This document shows, in pieces, positions 24,052 to 32,342 of a stretch of 45,347 bases of DNA. How positions within the stretch are numbered: the first letter of the stretch is position 1; each line of letters begins with the position of its first letter. The stretch comes from Mageeibacillus sp. UBA5747. Its GTDB lineage: Bacteria; Bacillota; Clostridia; Saccharofermentanales; UBA5734. The stretch spans positions 16,291-61,637 of the forward strand of contig DIFN01000025.1 of NCBI GenBank assembly GCA_002419145.1, in the 5' to 3' direction. The notes below the pieces were generated by a model, which was not told the DNA's origin, ran no database searches, and was given only the letters and a program-made list of their open reading frames with translations. Made by a program: the position numbers and the translations under genes.

Positions 24052-25299
24052 TCAGCCTTTGCCATCCCGTTCATAGGCAGCTTCCATGGCTTCGATCAGC
24101 GGCAATTTCTTGCCGGACATGAATCGGACCATGGCACCACCAGCGGTGCAGACGTAGTTGATCTTCTTGAGATCAATGTACTTGCTGGCTGCACTGACCG
24201 TATCGCCGCCACCAATGACCGAGTAGCCTGGTGCATTGGCAATCGAATTCCAGAGTGACTTGGTGCCTTCTTCGAACAAGGGGTTCTCGTAGACACCCGC
24301 CGGACCATTGACGAAAATCGTACCGGCCGTCTGGATGATCGCATCGTAGCGGGTCATCGTATCTGTTCCGATATCGAGAAACATTTTGTCATCCATGGGC
24401 AGGGTTGACAGGTCGGTATTGATCCGCTGGCCGTCGAGTTCGTAGGCCAGATCTGACGGGACTTCGATACGGCCAGGGAAGTCCCTGAGCATCTCGCGGG
24501 CTGGTTCGACAAAGACCAGCAGGTCTTTGTCCTTGAGGAACTGCTCGTATTTGGTGCCAACTTTGCGTCCCTGGGCCAGGAGCATGATCACACCGGTGAC
24601 ACCGCTGGTCAGAATTTTGTCCGCTGTGCCATTTTCAAGGACGGTTTTCATCATACCGAAGGCGTCAGAGATCTTGGCCCCGCCAAGGACAAAAATTGCC
24701 GGTTTGGCAGCGCCGTTGAGGACCTTGTACAGGGCTTCATATTCGTCATACAGCAGGCGTCCGCCAGCTGTTGGCAGAACTTCCTGGAAAGCGACCATGC
24801 TCGGAGCATTGCGGTGGGCAGCGGCAAATGCGTCATTGACATAGATGTCAAACAGCGGCGCCAGCGTCCGGACCAGCCAGGTGTTAAGCATTTCTTTGGC
24901 TGTGAGCTTGACTTCCTTTTCGAAGCCGGAGACTTCTTCAGTCAGGTAGCGTAGATTGCCCAGGAAAATAGCTTCCCCTGGTTTCAGAGCTTTGATGGCT
25001 GCAACAGCAGCCGGACCACAGACATCCTCGATGTAGGTGATGGTCTGGCCGAGATGGGCGGACAGTTTCTCGGCGTGTTCACGCATCGACATCAGGTTCT
25101 GATAGTCGAGCGTGTCGCCCTGATGGGCGATAATGGCCAATTTTGCACCTTGGTCGAGCAGGTACTTGATGGTTGGAATACTTTTCTTGATCCGGTTCTC
25201 ATTGACGATCTTTTTGCTTTGGGGGTCGATCGGGGAATTGACGTCGACCCGCAGCAGGACCGCCTTGTCGTGGTAGTCGAACCGCTCAAGCGAATTCAT
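24052..25299 (-). CDS. pgk: Phosphoglycerate kinase, archaeal-type
   Basis: 415 residues from MNSLERFDYHDKAVLLRVD. It reads LLRVDVNSPID where bacterial enzymes have VDFNVP, and NDAFAAAHRNAPSMVAF, VLGGAKISDAF, FVNGPAGVYENPLFE and SVIGGGDTVSAASKY follow, as in archaeal PGKs from memory. Makes ATP from 1,3-bisphosphoglycerate. Odd point: the substrate loop is AHQGDT (58-63) where bacterial PGKs have HLGRP and archaeal ones HQGKP or HQGRP, so a positive side chain is replaced by Asp62; R17 and R36 remain. The start lies 2 bases after the gap stop, with GGAAG five bases upstream. The family is certain; normal substrate is likely but worth testing. Confidence 0.9.
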   Translation of the reverse strand: MNSLERFDYHDKAVLLRVDVNSPIDPQSKKIVNENRIKKSIPTIKYLLDQGAKLAIIAHQGDTLDYQNLMSMREHAEKLSAHLGQTITYIEDVCGPAAVAAIKALKPGEAIFLGNLRYLTEEVSGFEKEVKLTAKEMLNTWLVRTLAPLFDIYVNDAFAAAHRNAPSMVAFQEVLPTAGGRLLYDEYEALYKVLNGAAKPAIFVLGGAKISDAFGMMKTVLENGTADKILTSGVTGVIMLLAQGRKVGTKYEQFLKDKDLLVFVEPAREMLRDFPGRIEVPSDLAYELDGQRINTDLSTLPMDDKMFLDIGTDTMTRYDAIIQTAGTIFVNGPAGVYENPLFEEGTKSLWNSIANAPGYSVIGGGDTVSAASKYIDLKKINYVCTAGGAMVRFMSGKKLPLIEAMEAAYERDGKG

Positions 25300-25301
25300 T
25301 C

Positions 25302-26330
25302 TTACTTCCATTTGCCAAGGCCCAGGTACTTGTTGGTTTCCGCCGTGCCGCTCTCACGGGTGGATTGCATGCCACAGGCTGCGCGAATCGCGTCCATGGT
25401 TTCAGGAATGGTGACCGATTCCTGCGGGATATTGATGGCGTACATGATGTTGTCACCGGATTCGACGATCGAATCTTCCCACAGGCCGATTTCGTACATA
25501 TCACCGCGCGGGTTGCCCAGATCGCGGGCATAGCGGAAGAAGGAAGCGTTGCCCAGGAAGCCGTCGTCGATTTTGACGACACGGATACGGTCGTGCTTTT
25601 TAAAGGCTTCGAGCGCCATTTCCTTGGTGATTTTCTGTTTGCCATGTGCGACAACGGTGATGATATGGCCATGGGTAACCGGGGTGTGGACGAGAATGCC
25701 GGTGGCATCAATGTGCGGCATGATGGTCATCAGGTCGAGAGCCTGGTGGCTGGGGGCCTTGTCCATCTGCAGGGCATTGGTCAGACCACGGTGATAGTCG
25801 CCCGGATCAGCCACGCGGCGGATAATCGTGATCGCAACCCGGTCGATGCCATAGGCACGGTCGAGGCAGTCAACCGAGCGGATCAGGCCGGTGGTGTTGC
25901 AGGAGGTCAGCTTGAGGTAATCGGCATCAATGCCTTTTTCAAAGTTGGCATAGCCATGGAAGAATACGTCGGCGACGCTGTTCTTCTCACCGCCCTGGAA
26001 GACGGCTTTCTTGCCCAGACGGGCATAGATTTCCTTGTTCTTGATGCCGACGCCACCCGGGGAGGAGTCGAGCATGATATCAACTTTGCTGACCAGATCT
26101 TCAAACGATCCCTTGTAGGGAATGTTCAGGGCGTCAAATTTTGCTTTGTCTGCACCTTCGACCAGATAGAGGTCATAAGGCATGCCCTTTTCCTTGAGGG
26201 CGCGGATGGACAACGTGGGGGCCAGGTCAGCGATGCCGACCAGTTCCATGTCTCCTTGCAAGGCGACACCGTCGGCCAGGCGCTGGCCAATGACACCATA
26301 ACCTGCTACACCAACTTTGATTTTGCTCAT
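25302..26330 (-). CDS. Type II (archaeal-type) glyceraldehyde-3-phosphate dehydrogenase
   Basis: 342 residues behind GAGGAGG. GYGVIGQRLADGV (10-22) is the nucleotide-binding loop, FQGGEK and LTSCNTTGL hold the catalytic C144, and IIRRVADPGDY and KAPSHQALDL are typical of type II GAPDH, which is unrelated in close sequence to the usual bacterial GapA. Oxidises glyceraldehyde-3-phosphate with NAD or NADP to 1,3-bisphosphoglycerate. Two bases before pgk, so the two steps are coupled in translation. Common in archaea and sporadic in bacteria, which suggests transfer. Confidence 0.93.
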   Translation of the reverse strand: MSKIKVGVAGYGVIGQRLADGVALQGDMELVGIADLAPTLSIRALKEKGMPYDLYLVEGADKAKFDALNIPYKGSFEDLVSKVDIMLDSSPGGVGIKNKEIYARLGKKAVFQGGEKNSVADVFFHGYANFEKGIDADYLKLTSCNTTGLIRSVDCLDRAYGIDRVAITIIRRVADPGDYHRGLTNALQMDKAPSHQALDLMTIMPHIDATGILVHTPVTHGHIITVVAHGKQKITKEMALEAFKKHDRIRVVKIDDGFLGNASFFRYARDLGNPRGDMYEIGLWEDSIVESGDNIMYAINIPQESVTIPETMDAIRAACGMQSTRESGTAETNKYLGLGKWK

Positions 26331-26386
26331 TTTTTTCCTCCTCGGTTTTTACCAGAGCGCGGTCATATGGCCGCACTCTGGCGGTT

Positions 26387-27559
26387 TTATATTCTGGCTA
26401 CGCCGGTTTTACGGGCAGCTTCAGCCACAGCGGCAGCGACGGCCGGGCCGACGCGTTTGTCAAAGGCTTTGGGGATGATGTATTCGGCTGTCAGTTCCTC
26501 CGTGGTGACCAGGCTGGCGATGGCTTCGGCAGCAGCGATCTTCATGTCGTCATTGATGTCGGAAGCACGGACGTCGAGCGTGCCGCGGAACAGACCCGGA
26601 AAAGCCAGAACATTGTTGATCTGGTTCGGAAAGTCGGAACGTCCCGTTCCGATAACGGCAGCGCCTGCTTCTTTGGCCAGGTCAGGCATGATTTCGGGAG
26701 TTGGGTTGCTCATGGCAAAGATCATCGGGTTTGGTGCCATGGAGGCAACCATTTCCTTGGTCACGAGATCTGGACCGGAAACACCGATGAAGACGTCGGC
26801 GCCCTTCATGATTTCAGCCAGGGAGCCTTTTTTCATCAGGCGATTGGAGATCTTGGCCATTTCGGCTTTTTCGGTGTTCAGACCGTCGCGGCCTTCATAG
26901 ATCGCGCCTTTGCGGTCAGCGAGGATCACGTTCTTGAGGCCCATCTTCATCAGCAACTTGGTGATGGCGATGCCGGCAGCACCGGCGCCACAGGTGATGA
27001 CTTCGAGGTCAGACAGGGAACGGCCGGTCAGCTTGCAGGCATTGATCATGGCTGCGAGGGTCACAATGGCAGTACCGTGCTGGTCGTCGTGGAAGATCGG
27101 GATATCGGTTTCTTCTTTCAGGCGACGCTCGATTTCAAAGCAGCGGGGAGCGGAAATATCTTCGAGGTTAATGCCGCCAAAGCTGCCAGCCAAAAGCTTG
27201 ACCGTGTTGACGATGTCATCGACATTTTTGGAACGAATGCAAAGCGGGAAGGCATCGACATTGCCAAAAGTCTTGAACAGGACGCATTTGCCCTCCATGA
27301 CCGGCATGCCAGCTTCGGGGCCGATGTCACCCAGGCCGAGAACTGCGGTGCCGTCGGTGACAACCGCAACGAGGTTCCAGCGGCGGGTCAGGGTGTAGGA
27401 CAGATTGATATCTTTCTGGATGGCCAGGCAAGGTTCGGCAACACCGGGCGTGTAGGCAAGCGACAGATCGTCGACCGTGTTGACGGGGCAGGTGGCGATG
27501 ACTTCGATCTTGCCTTTGAGGTCCTCGTGAAGTTTCATTGCGCGTTGTTTGATGTCCAT
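26387..27559 (-). CDS. Malic enzyme (NAD(P)-dependent, decarboxylating)
   Basis: 390 residues behind AAGGAGG, the short bacterial form without a phosphotransacetylase tail. LAYTPGVAEPC, VVTDGTAVLGLGDIGP, the metal-site FHDDQHGTAIV, nucleotide fold CGAGAAGIAI and MSNPTPEI are all present. Converts malate to pyruvate and CO2 with reduction of NAD(P), or the reverse. Sits between iolE and the GAPDH gene in the operon; it could balance redox or supply C4 acids. Confidence 0.93.
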   Translation of the reverse strand: MDIKQRAMKLHEDLKGKIEVIATCPVNTVDDLSLAYTPGVAEPCLAIQKDINLSYTLTRRWNLVAVVTDGTAVLGLGDIGPEAGMPVMEGKCVLFKTFGNVDAFPLCIRSKNVDDIVNTVKLLAGSFGGINLEDISAPRCFEIERRLKEETDIPIFHDDQHGTAIVTLAAMINACKLTGRSLSDLEVITCGAGAAGIAITKLLMKMGLKNVILADRKGAIYEGRDGLNTEKAEMAKISNRLMKKGSLAEIMKGADVFIGVSGPDLVTKEMVASMAPNPMIFAMSNPTPEIMPDLAKEAGAAVIGTGRSDFPNQINNVLAFPGLFRGTLDVRASDINDDMKIAAAEAIASLVTTEELTAEYIIPKAFDKRVGPAVAAAVAEAARKTGVARI

Positions 27560-27616
27560 GGGTTTATCCTCCTTATTTTAGGCTGCAATCGTTTACAGCC
27601 CATCCTTCTTACTATC

Positions 27617-28519
27617 TTACAAACCCGTGACTTCTGCAATATATTTGCGGGCCTTTTTGGCATATTCGAACGGGTTGGCCTTGGCCGGATCCTGCTCTGC
27701 TTCGACGACGACCCAGCCTTCATAGCCAGATTCTTCGAGCACGGTGACCAGCGGACGGAAGTCGACATCACCGTCGCCAGGGACGGTGAAGACGCCGGCG
27801 CGGACGGCATCGAGGAAGCACATGTCCTTGGCTTTGACTTCCTCATAGACGTCAAGGCGCAGGTCTTTGAGGTGGATGTGCTTGATGCGGTTGATGTGCT
27901 TCTTCAGGACGGGCACATAGTCAATACCGGCAAAAGTACAGTGACCCGTGTCGAACAGCAGGAAGACCAAGTTCGGGTCGGTGTTGTCCATCAGGTAATC
28001 GATTTCTTCGGCGGTCTGGACACCCGTGCCCATGTGGTGATGGCAGGTGAAAGCCATACCCATGTCCTTGGCGATTTGGCCCATTTCATTGAAGCCTTTG
28101 ATAACCGTAGCCCACTGCTCAGCACTGTAGACAGGTTTGTTCTTCAAGATCGGCAGGTCCAGGCGACCTTGGATGGAGTTGCCCTGCTCGGAGACGCCGA
28201 TGACCCGGGCACCGAGGAAATAGAGCTTTTCAGCATGGGCGCGGAAGGCCTGGATGGTTTCTTCGTAAGGGACATTGGGAGCGGTCAGCATTGAGGAGAA
28301 CCAGGCATTGCAGATGGTCATGCCACGGAGGTCGAGATGCCACTTGAGTTCTTCTTTGTCCTGGGGATACTTGCTGCCGATTTCGCAGCCAGTAAATCCT
28401 GCCAGGGCCATTTCACTGATCGTCTGCTGGAAGGTGTTCTCGCTGCCGAGCTCCGGCATGTCGTCATTGGTCCAGCCGATGGGGGCAATGCCGAGTTTGA
28501 CTTTTTGGGGATCGAGCAT
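27617..28519 (-). CDS. iolE: Inosose dehydratase
   Basis: 300 residues behind GAGGAG. LGIAPIGWTNDDMPELG and SEMALAGFTGCEIGSKYP are signature stretches of myo-inosose-2 dehydratase; the TIM-barrel metal ligands fall in HHHMGTGV, FDTGHC, HIHLKD and VVVEAEQD. It dehydrates 2-keto-myo-inositol to the trihydroxycyclohexane-dione that IolD opens. The next enzymes of the standard path (IolB, C, J) are not in the window. Confidence 0.94.
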   Translation of the reverse strand: MLDPQKVKLGIAPIGWTNDDMPELGSENTFQQTISEMALAGFTGCEIGSKYPQDKEELKWHLDLRGMTICNAWFSSMLTAPNVPYEETIQAFRAHAEKLYFLGARVIGVSEQGNSIQGRLDLPILKNKPVYSAEQWATVIKGFNEMGQIAKDMGMAFTCHHHMGTGVQTAEEIDYLMDNTDPNLVFLLFDTGHCTFAGIDYVPVLKKHINRIKHIHLKDLRLDVYEEVKAKDMCFLDAVRAGVFTVPGDGDVDFRPLVTVLEESGYEGWVVVEAEQDPAKANPFEYAKKARKYIAEVTGL

Positions 28520-28603
28520 GGTGGTACTCCTCTTTCTTTTTTAGCCGGCCAGGTTCGCTTGGACGCGCCTGGCCGGACTTGGCCTGAAACACTTGCTCAA
28601 CAA

Positions 28604-30475
28604 TCAGTACTGGCGGACTTTCTTGAGCTCTTCGACATGGTCAGCATAGGCCTTCTGGACGGACGGGCGGGTCGAGACTTCGGCCACGCCAACGCGCCAC
28701 CAGCCGCCGTATCCACCGGTCATCGTACCCGGGGCGACCTTAATGTCGAAGACGCAGGGGCGATTCTCGTTCTTGGAGTCCTGGAGCGCTGCCAGGAGTT
28801 CTGCTTCCGTGGAAATGTTGTAGCCCTTGGCACCGTAGCTTTCGCCATTTTTGGCAAAGTCGACGACAACATTCGGGCCGTCGAGCTGGCCGGTGGCAGG
28901 ATTTCTGGCTTTGAAGACGGTGCCGAAAGTCGGCGTGCCATTGTTGTTCTGCAGATTCTCGATGCAACCCCAGCCACTGTTGTCAATGACCAGGATATTG
29001 ATCTTGAGACCTTCCTGGACGGCGGTGTAGAGTTCGGAGTGCATCAGGACATAGCTGCCGTCACCGACAACCACGTAGATCTCGCGGTCATTGCCGACTG
29101 CCATTTTGGCACCGACGGCGCCGCAGACTTCGTAGCCCATGCAGGAGAAGCCATATTCGACATGGTAGGTGCCAGGGTTGCCAGAACGCCAGACACGCTG
29201 CAAGTCGGAAGGAAGGGAACCGCCGGCGGTCAGGATGACATCCTGAGGCCGCAGGTGCTTATTGAGGAGCCCCAGGACGCGGGAAGTGGCCAGACGACCA
29301 TCCTCGCGAGTCAGGGCATAGAGGCGGTCGCATTCGGCGGTCCACTCGGCAACTGTGTCAGCGATTTCGGTCGCACCATAGGCGGACTTGTAGCCGGACT
29401 GTTTCAGCTCGGCGCCAATGGCTTCGAGGGCAACCTTGGCGTCGGCGATGACTGGGATAGCATCCATCTTGTGAGCATCCATCGAACCGACATTGATGCT
29501 GATGTACTGAACGGAAGGATCCTGGAACAGCCATTTAGAGCAGGTGGTGAAATCCATGAACTTGGTGCCGACGCCGATGACCAGGTCCGCTTCCTTGGCC
29601 AGTTTATTAGCCGCAGAGGTGCCGGTCAGACCGATACCACCTGCATTGTATGGATGATCCCAGGCGATTACGCCTTTACCAGACTGGGTTTCGCCGATCG
29701 GTATGCCGAAATCCGAGGCAAAGTCAGCCAGTACATTCCAAGCTTCGGAGTACTTGACGCCGCCACCGCAGATGAGCAGCGGACGTTTGGCTGCCCTGAT
29801 CGCCGCGACAGCACGATCGAGGGCCGTCTGGGTAATCGGACGGCGGTCCATGTACCAGACGCGCCTCTGGAAGAAGTAGTCTGGGTAGTCATAAGCTTCG
29901 CCTTCTACATCCTGAGGCATTGCAATGCAGACGGCTCCGGTATCAGCCCAGTCCGTGAGGACGCGGAAGGCATTGATGCAGGCGGACATCAGCTGTTCCG
30001 GGCGCTGCACGCGATCCCAGTACTTGCAGACAGCCTTGAAGGCATCATTGGCAGTGATGGCCATGGAGTTGGGAAATTCGATTTGCTGGAGAACCGGATC
30101 CGGCTGGCGGGTGGCAAACGTGTCACCAGGCAAAAGCAGCAAAGGGATGCGGTTGGCCGTGGCAGTACCGGCGGCAGGGACGAGGTTCAAAGCCCCCGGG
30201 CCAATCGAAGTGGTTACGGGAATGATCTTGCGGCGATTATGCTCCTTGGCAAAGCCAATGGCTGAATGGGCCATGCCTTGTTCGTTCTTGCCCTGGTAGA
30301 AAGTCAGGCTGTGGCCACCCTGTTCGAGGGCCTGGCCAATACCAACGACGCAGCCATGGCCGAAGATTCCGTAGATGCCCTCGACAAACTTCTCTTCCTT
30401 GCCGTCAAAACTGACGTACTGGTTGTCCATGAACTTGAGCAGTGCCTGAGTCATTGTCAATCGAATGGTACCCAT
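28604..30475 (-). CDS. iolD: 3D-trihydroxycyclohexane-1,2-dione acylhydrolase
   Basis: 623 residues from MGTIRLTMTQALLKFMD, 4 bases after GGAGGT; an upstream extension has no homology. A thiamine-diphosphate enzyme of the acetolactate synthase fold: IYGIFGHGCVVGIGQAL, YQGKNEQGMAHSAIGFAKE (cofactor glutamate region), SIGPGALNLVPAAGTA, GDTFATRQPDPVLQQ and VVGDGSYVLMHSELYTA. Cleaves the inositol-derived ring to 5-deoxyglucuronate. First gene of the operon. The leader carries a hairpin-forming CTGCACC/GGTGCAG pair (30540-30564). Confidence 0.95.
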   Translation of the reverse strand: MGTIRLTMTQALLKFMDNQYVSFDGKEEKFVEGIYGIFGHGCVVGIGQALEQGGHSLTFYQGKNEQGMAHSAIGFAKEHNRRKIIPVTTSIGPGALNLVPAAGTATANRIPLLLLPGDTFATRQPDPVLQQIEFPNSMAITANDAFKAVCKYWDRVQRPEQLMSACINAFRVLTDWADTGAVCIAMPQDVEGEAYDYPDYFFQRRVWYMDRRPITQTALDRAVAAIRAAKRPLLICGGGVKYSEAWNVLADFASDFGIPIGETQSGKGVIAWDHPYNAGGIGLTGTSAANKLAKEADLVIGVGTKFMDFTTCSKWLFQDPSVQYISINVGSMDAHKMDAIPVIADAKVALEAIGAELKQSGYKSAYGATEIADTVAEWTAECDRLYALTREDGRLATSRVLGLLNKHLRPQDVILTAGGSLPSDLQRVWRSGNPGTYHVEYGFSCMGYEVCGAVGAKMAVGNDREIYVVVGDGSYVLMHSELYTAVQEGLKINILVIDNSGWGCIENLQNNNGTPTFGTVFKARNPATGQLDGPNVVVDFAKNGESYGAKGYNISTEAELLAALQDSKNENRPCVFDIKVAPGTMTGGYGGWWRVGVAEVSTRPSVQKAYADHVEELKKVRQY

Positions 30476-30579
30476 GTTTACCTCCAAAATGCGTGAATCC
30501 CCGCTTGATTTGCCAGAATTAGGACAAAACTTCAGGCCTCTGCACCACTTCAACACCGGTGCAGGGCCCGGTCAGATTG

Positions 30580-30608
30580 CCAATGAGTAATTTATGAGTA
30601 CTTATTGG
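30580..30608. promoter_or_regulatory. Operator-like inverted repeat in front of iolD
   Basis: CCAATGAGTA and TACTTATTGG form arms matching at 9 of 10 bases with 9 bases between; the match extends outward through ATTG/CAAT with one extra base. It lies just after the predicted transcript start, a repressor position. Confidence 0.5.
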
Positions 30609-30624
30609 GCAATTGTGTGGTTCA

Positions 30625-30653
30625 ATTTTATCACCACTGGGTAAGTATGGCAA
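30625..30653 (-). promoter_or_regulatory. Promoter of the iolD-transketolase operon
   Basis: On the minus strand: TTGCCA, 17 bases, TAAAAT, one mismatch each. The leader to iolD would be about 140 bases. Confidence 0.68.
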
Positions 30654-30673
30654 GCAGATTTTGGCGAGATGTC

Positions 30674-30712
30674 AAAAAGAGTGCCCGGGCTGGTAAACTG
30701 AGCCCAGGCACT
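30674..30712 (-). terminator. Terminator after the SulP gene
   Basis: On the minus strand AGTGCCTGGGCT pairs with AGCCCGGGCACT (one mismatch) around a nine-base loop, then CTTTTT. It separates the SulP operon from iolD. Confidence 0.87.
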
Positions 30713-30737
30713 TCAGATCGTTTGGTCAAATTCAGCC

Positions 30738-32342
30738 TTAGTCAATCAAGTCATTGCATGCGGACAGAGCTTCGGACAGCTCGCTGACAATATACGCATG
30801 ACCGAGTTCCTCTTCAAAACCAGACTGGCGCAACACCGCAGCTGGCTGTTGCTGGAGATGGACAAAGAAAAGCCTGGTGCCGTGTTCGCGACATTTGCGC
30901 AGCAGCTTTTCCAGGACGTTGACAGCCGTGGCATCGATCGCCGGTACCCGCTGCATCTCCAAGATGATTGCTTCCTTGTCGACGATTTCGTGGTCGATGC
31001 TTTGGATCAGACTTTCCGCTGCAGCAAAGAAGAAGGGGCCATTGAGGCGATAGACAGCGACACTGTCCAGGGCAGTCATCCCGGTGACCGAGCGCTCCTT
31101 GATTGTGGTGACGTCAGCCATGCGCTTCATAAAGAAAATGGCTGCCAGGACAATGCCAACTTCAATGGCTACAACCAGATCAAACACCACAGTCAGGAAA
31201 AACGTCGAAAACAGCAGCAGCCGGTCGGTTTTGGGTGCCTTGAGCAGTTTCTTGATCTCTTTGACTTCAATCATATTCTTACTGACATTGATCAGGATCG
31301 CAGCCAGGGTGGCCATCGGGATCAGCTTGGCGTAGGGAAGAAACAGGACGGTCACCAAAAGGACGGTAATGGAATGGACGATCGCGGAAACCGGACTGAT
31401 CGCTCCGCTTCTGATGTTAGCCGCGGTGCGGGCGATCGCACCCGTAGCGGGCAAGCCGCCAAACAAGGCGGAGACGATATTGGCTGCACCCTGGCCAATC
31501 AGTTCCTGGGAAGAATCGTGCCGCGTGTTGGCCATGCCATCAGCAACAACTGCGGATAAAAGGGATTCCACGCCACCGAGGATGGCAATGGTGATCGCCG
31601 GCTGGATCAGCTGCCGCAACGTGTCCAGCGTGATATGTGGTAATTTGAGTGGCGGAAATCCCCCAGACAGGTCGGCATAGCGGCTGCCGATGGTGATAAC
31701 ATCCAGATCACTGAACTGGACGACCAGTGTCGTGACCAGGATGGCGACCAGGGACCCCGGGATCTGGCGGTTGATTTTCGGCCAGACCAGGATGATCAGC
31801 AGTGCAACAGTGCCCATCAGAAAATCGGGCCAGCTGATGCGGTCGATATGCTCCCCATAAACGAGGACTTTCTCCACAAACTCTGCTGGCATTTTTTCAA
31901 TGCCGAAACCAAAGAAATCGTTAAGCTGGCCCGTGAAAATCGTGACGGCAATGCCCGCTGTGAATCCAACCGTAATCGGAAAGGGGACATAGCGGATGAC
32001 GCTGCCCAGTTTCAAAAGCCCCATCACCAGCAGGATAATGCCTGCCAGGAGCGTGGCCGTGATCAGTCCATCCAGGCCATAGTCGGCAATGATGCCATAG
32101 ACAATCACGACGAAAGCGCCGGTTGGCCCAGTGACCTGGGTGGCACTGCCGCCCAGCACAGCAGCCGTGAAGCCAGCCAGGATTGCCGTATACAGGCCAG
32201 CCTCGGGCGAGGCACCCGATGCAATAGCCAACGCGACGGACAAAGGGATCGCGATGATGCCAACCAGAATGCCGGCCACCACATCACGGCTCAGGGAATG
32301 CTTGTTGTATCCTTTGAGATAATATAGCAGCTCGGGTTTCAT
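30738..32342 (-). CDS. SulP-family anion transporter with STAS domain
   Basis: 534 residues. Ten or more membrane segments from about 20 to 410, with GLYTAILAGFTAAVLGGSATQVTGPTGAFVVIV as the SulP signature region and TGAIARTAANIRSGAISPVSAIVH later, then a cytosolic STAS domain (about 430-534, with AIDATAVNVLEKL). Family members move sulfate, bicarbonate or C4-dicarboxylates; the sequence does not settle which. Overlaps msrAB by 4 bases and is the last gene of its unit. Confidence 0.9.
   Translation of the reverse strand: MKPELLYYLKGYNKHSLSRDVVAGILVGIIAIPLSVALAIASGASPEAGLYTAILAGFTAAVLGGSATQVTGPTGAFVVIVYGIIADYGLDGLITATLLAGIILLVMGLLKLGSVIRYVPFPITVGFTAGIAVTIFTGQLNDFFGFGIEKMPAEFVEKVLVYGEHIDRISWPDFLMGTVALLIILVWPKINRQIPGSLVAILVTTLVVQFSDLDVITIGSRYADLSGGFPPLKLPHITLDTLRQLIQPAITIAILGGVESLLSAVVADGMANTRHDSSQELIGQGAANIVSALFGGLPATGAIARTAANIRSGAISPVSAIVHSITVLLVTVLFLPYAKLIPMATLAAILINVSKNMIEVKEIKKLLKAPKTDRLLLFSTFFLTVVFDLVVAIEVGIVLAAIFFMKRMADVTTIKERSVTGMTALDSVAVYRLNGPFFFAAAESLIQSIDHEIVDKEAIILEMQRVPAIDATAVNVLEKLLRKCREHGTRLFFVHLQQQPAAVLRQSGFEEELGHAYIVSELSEALSACNDLID

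Noticed and set aside
28337..30265. A 642-codon open frame antisense to iolE/iolD
   Set aside because: It is fully covered by two clear genes, has no ribosome site, and arises from rare TTA/CTA/TCA codons in the real genes. The same holds for long frames opposite tuf (1355-2446), fusA (2659-3753), larA (19810-20703), gapII (25365-26900) and malic enzyme/iolE (27077-28294).
27617..30475. A complete classical inositol (iol) operon
   Set aside because: Only iolE and iolD are present; dehydrogenase, isomerase, kinase, aldolase and semialdehyde dehydrogenase genes are not in this transcript.
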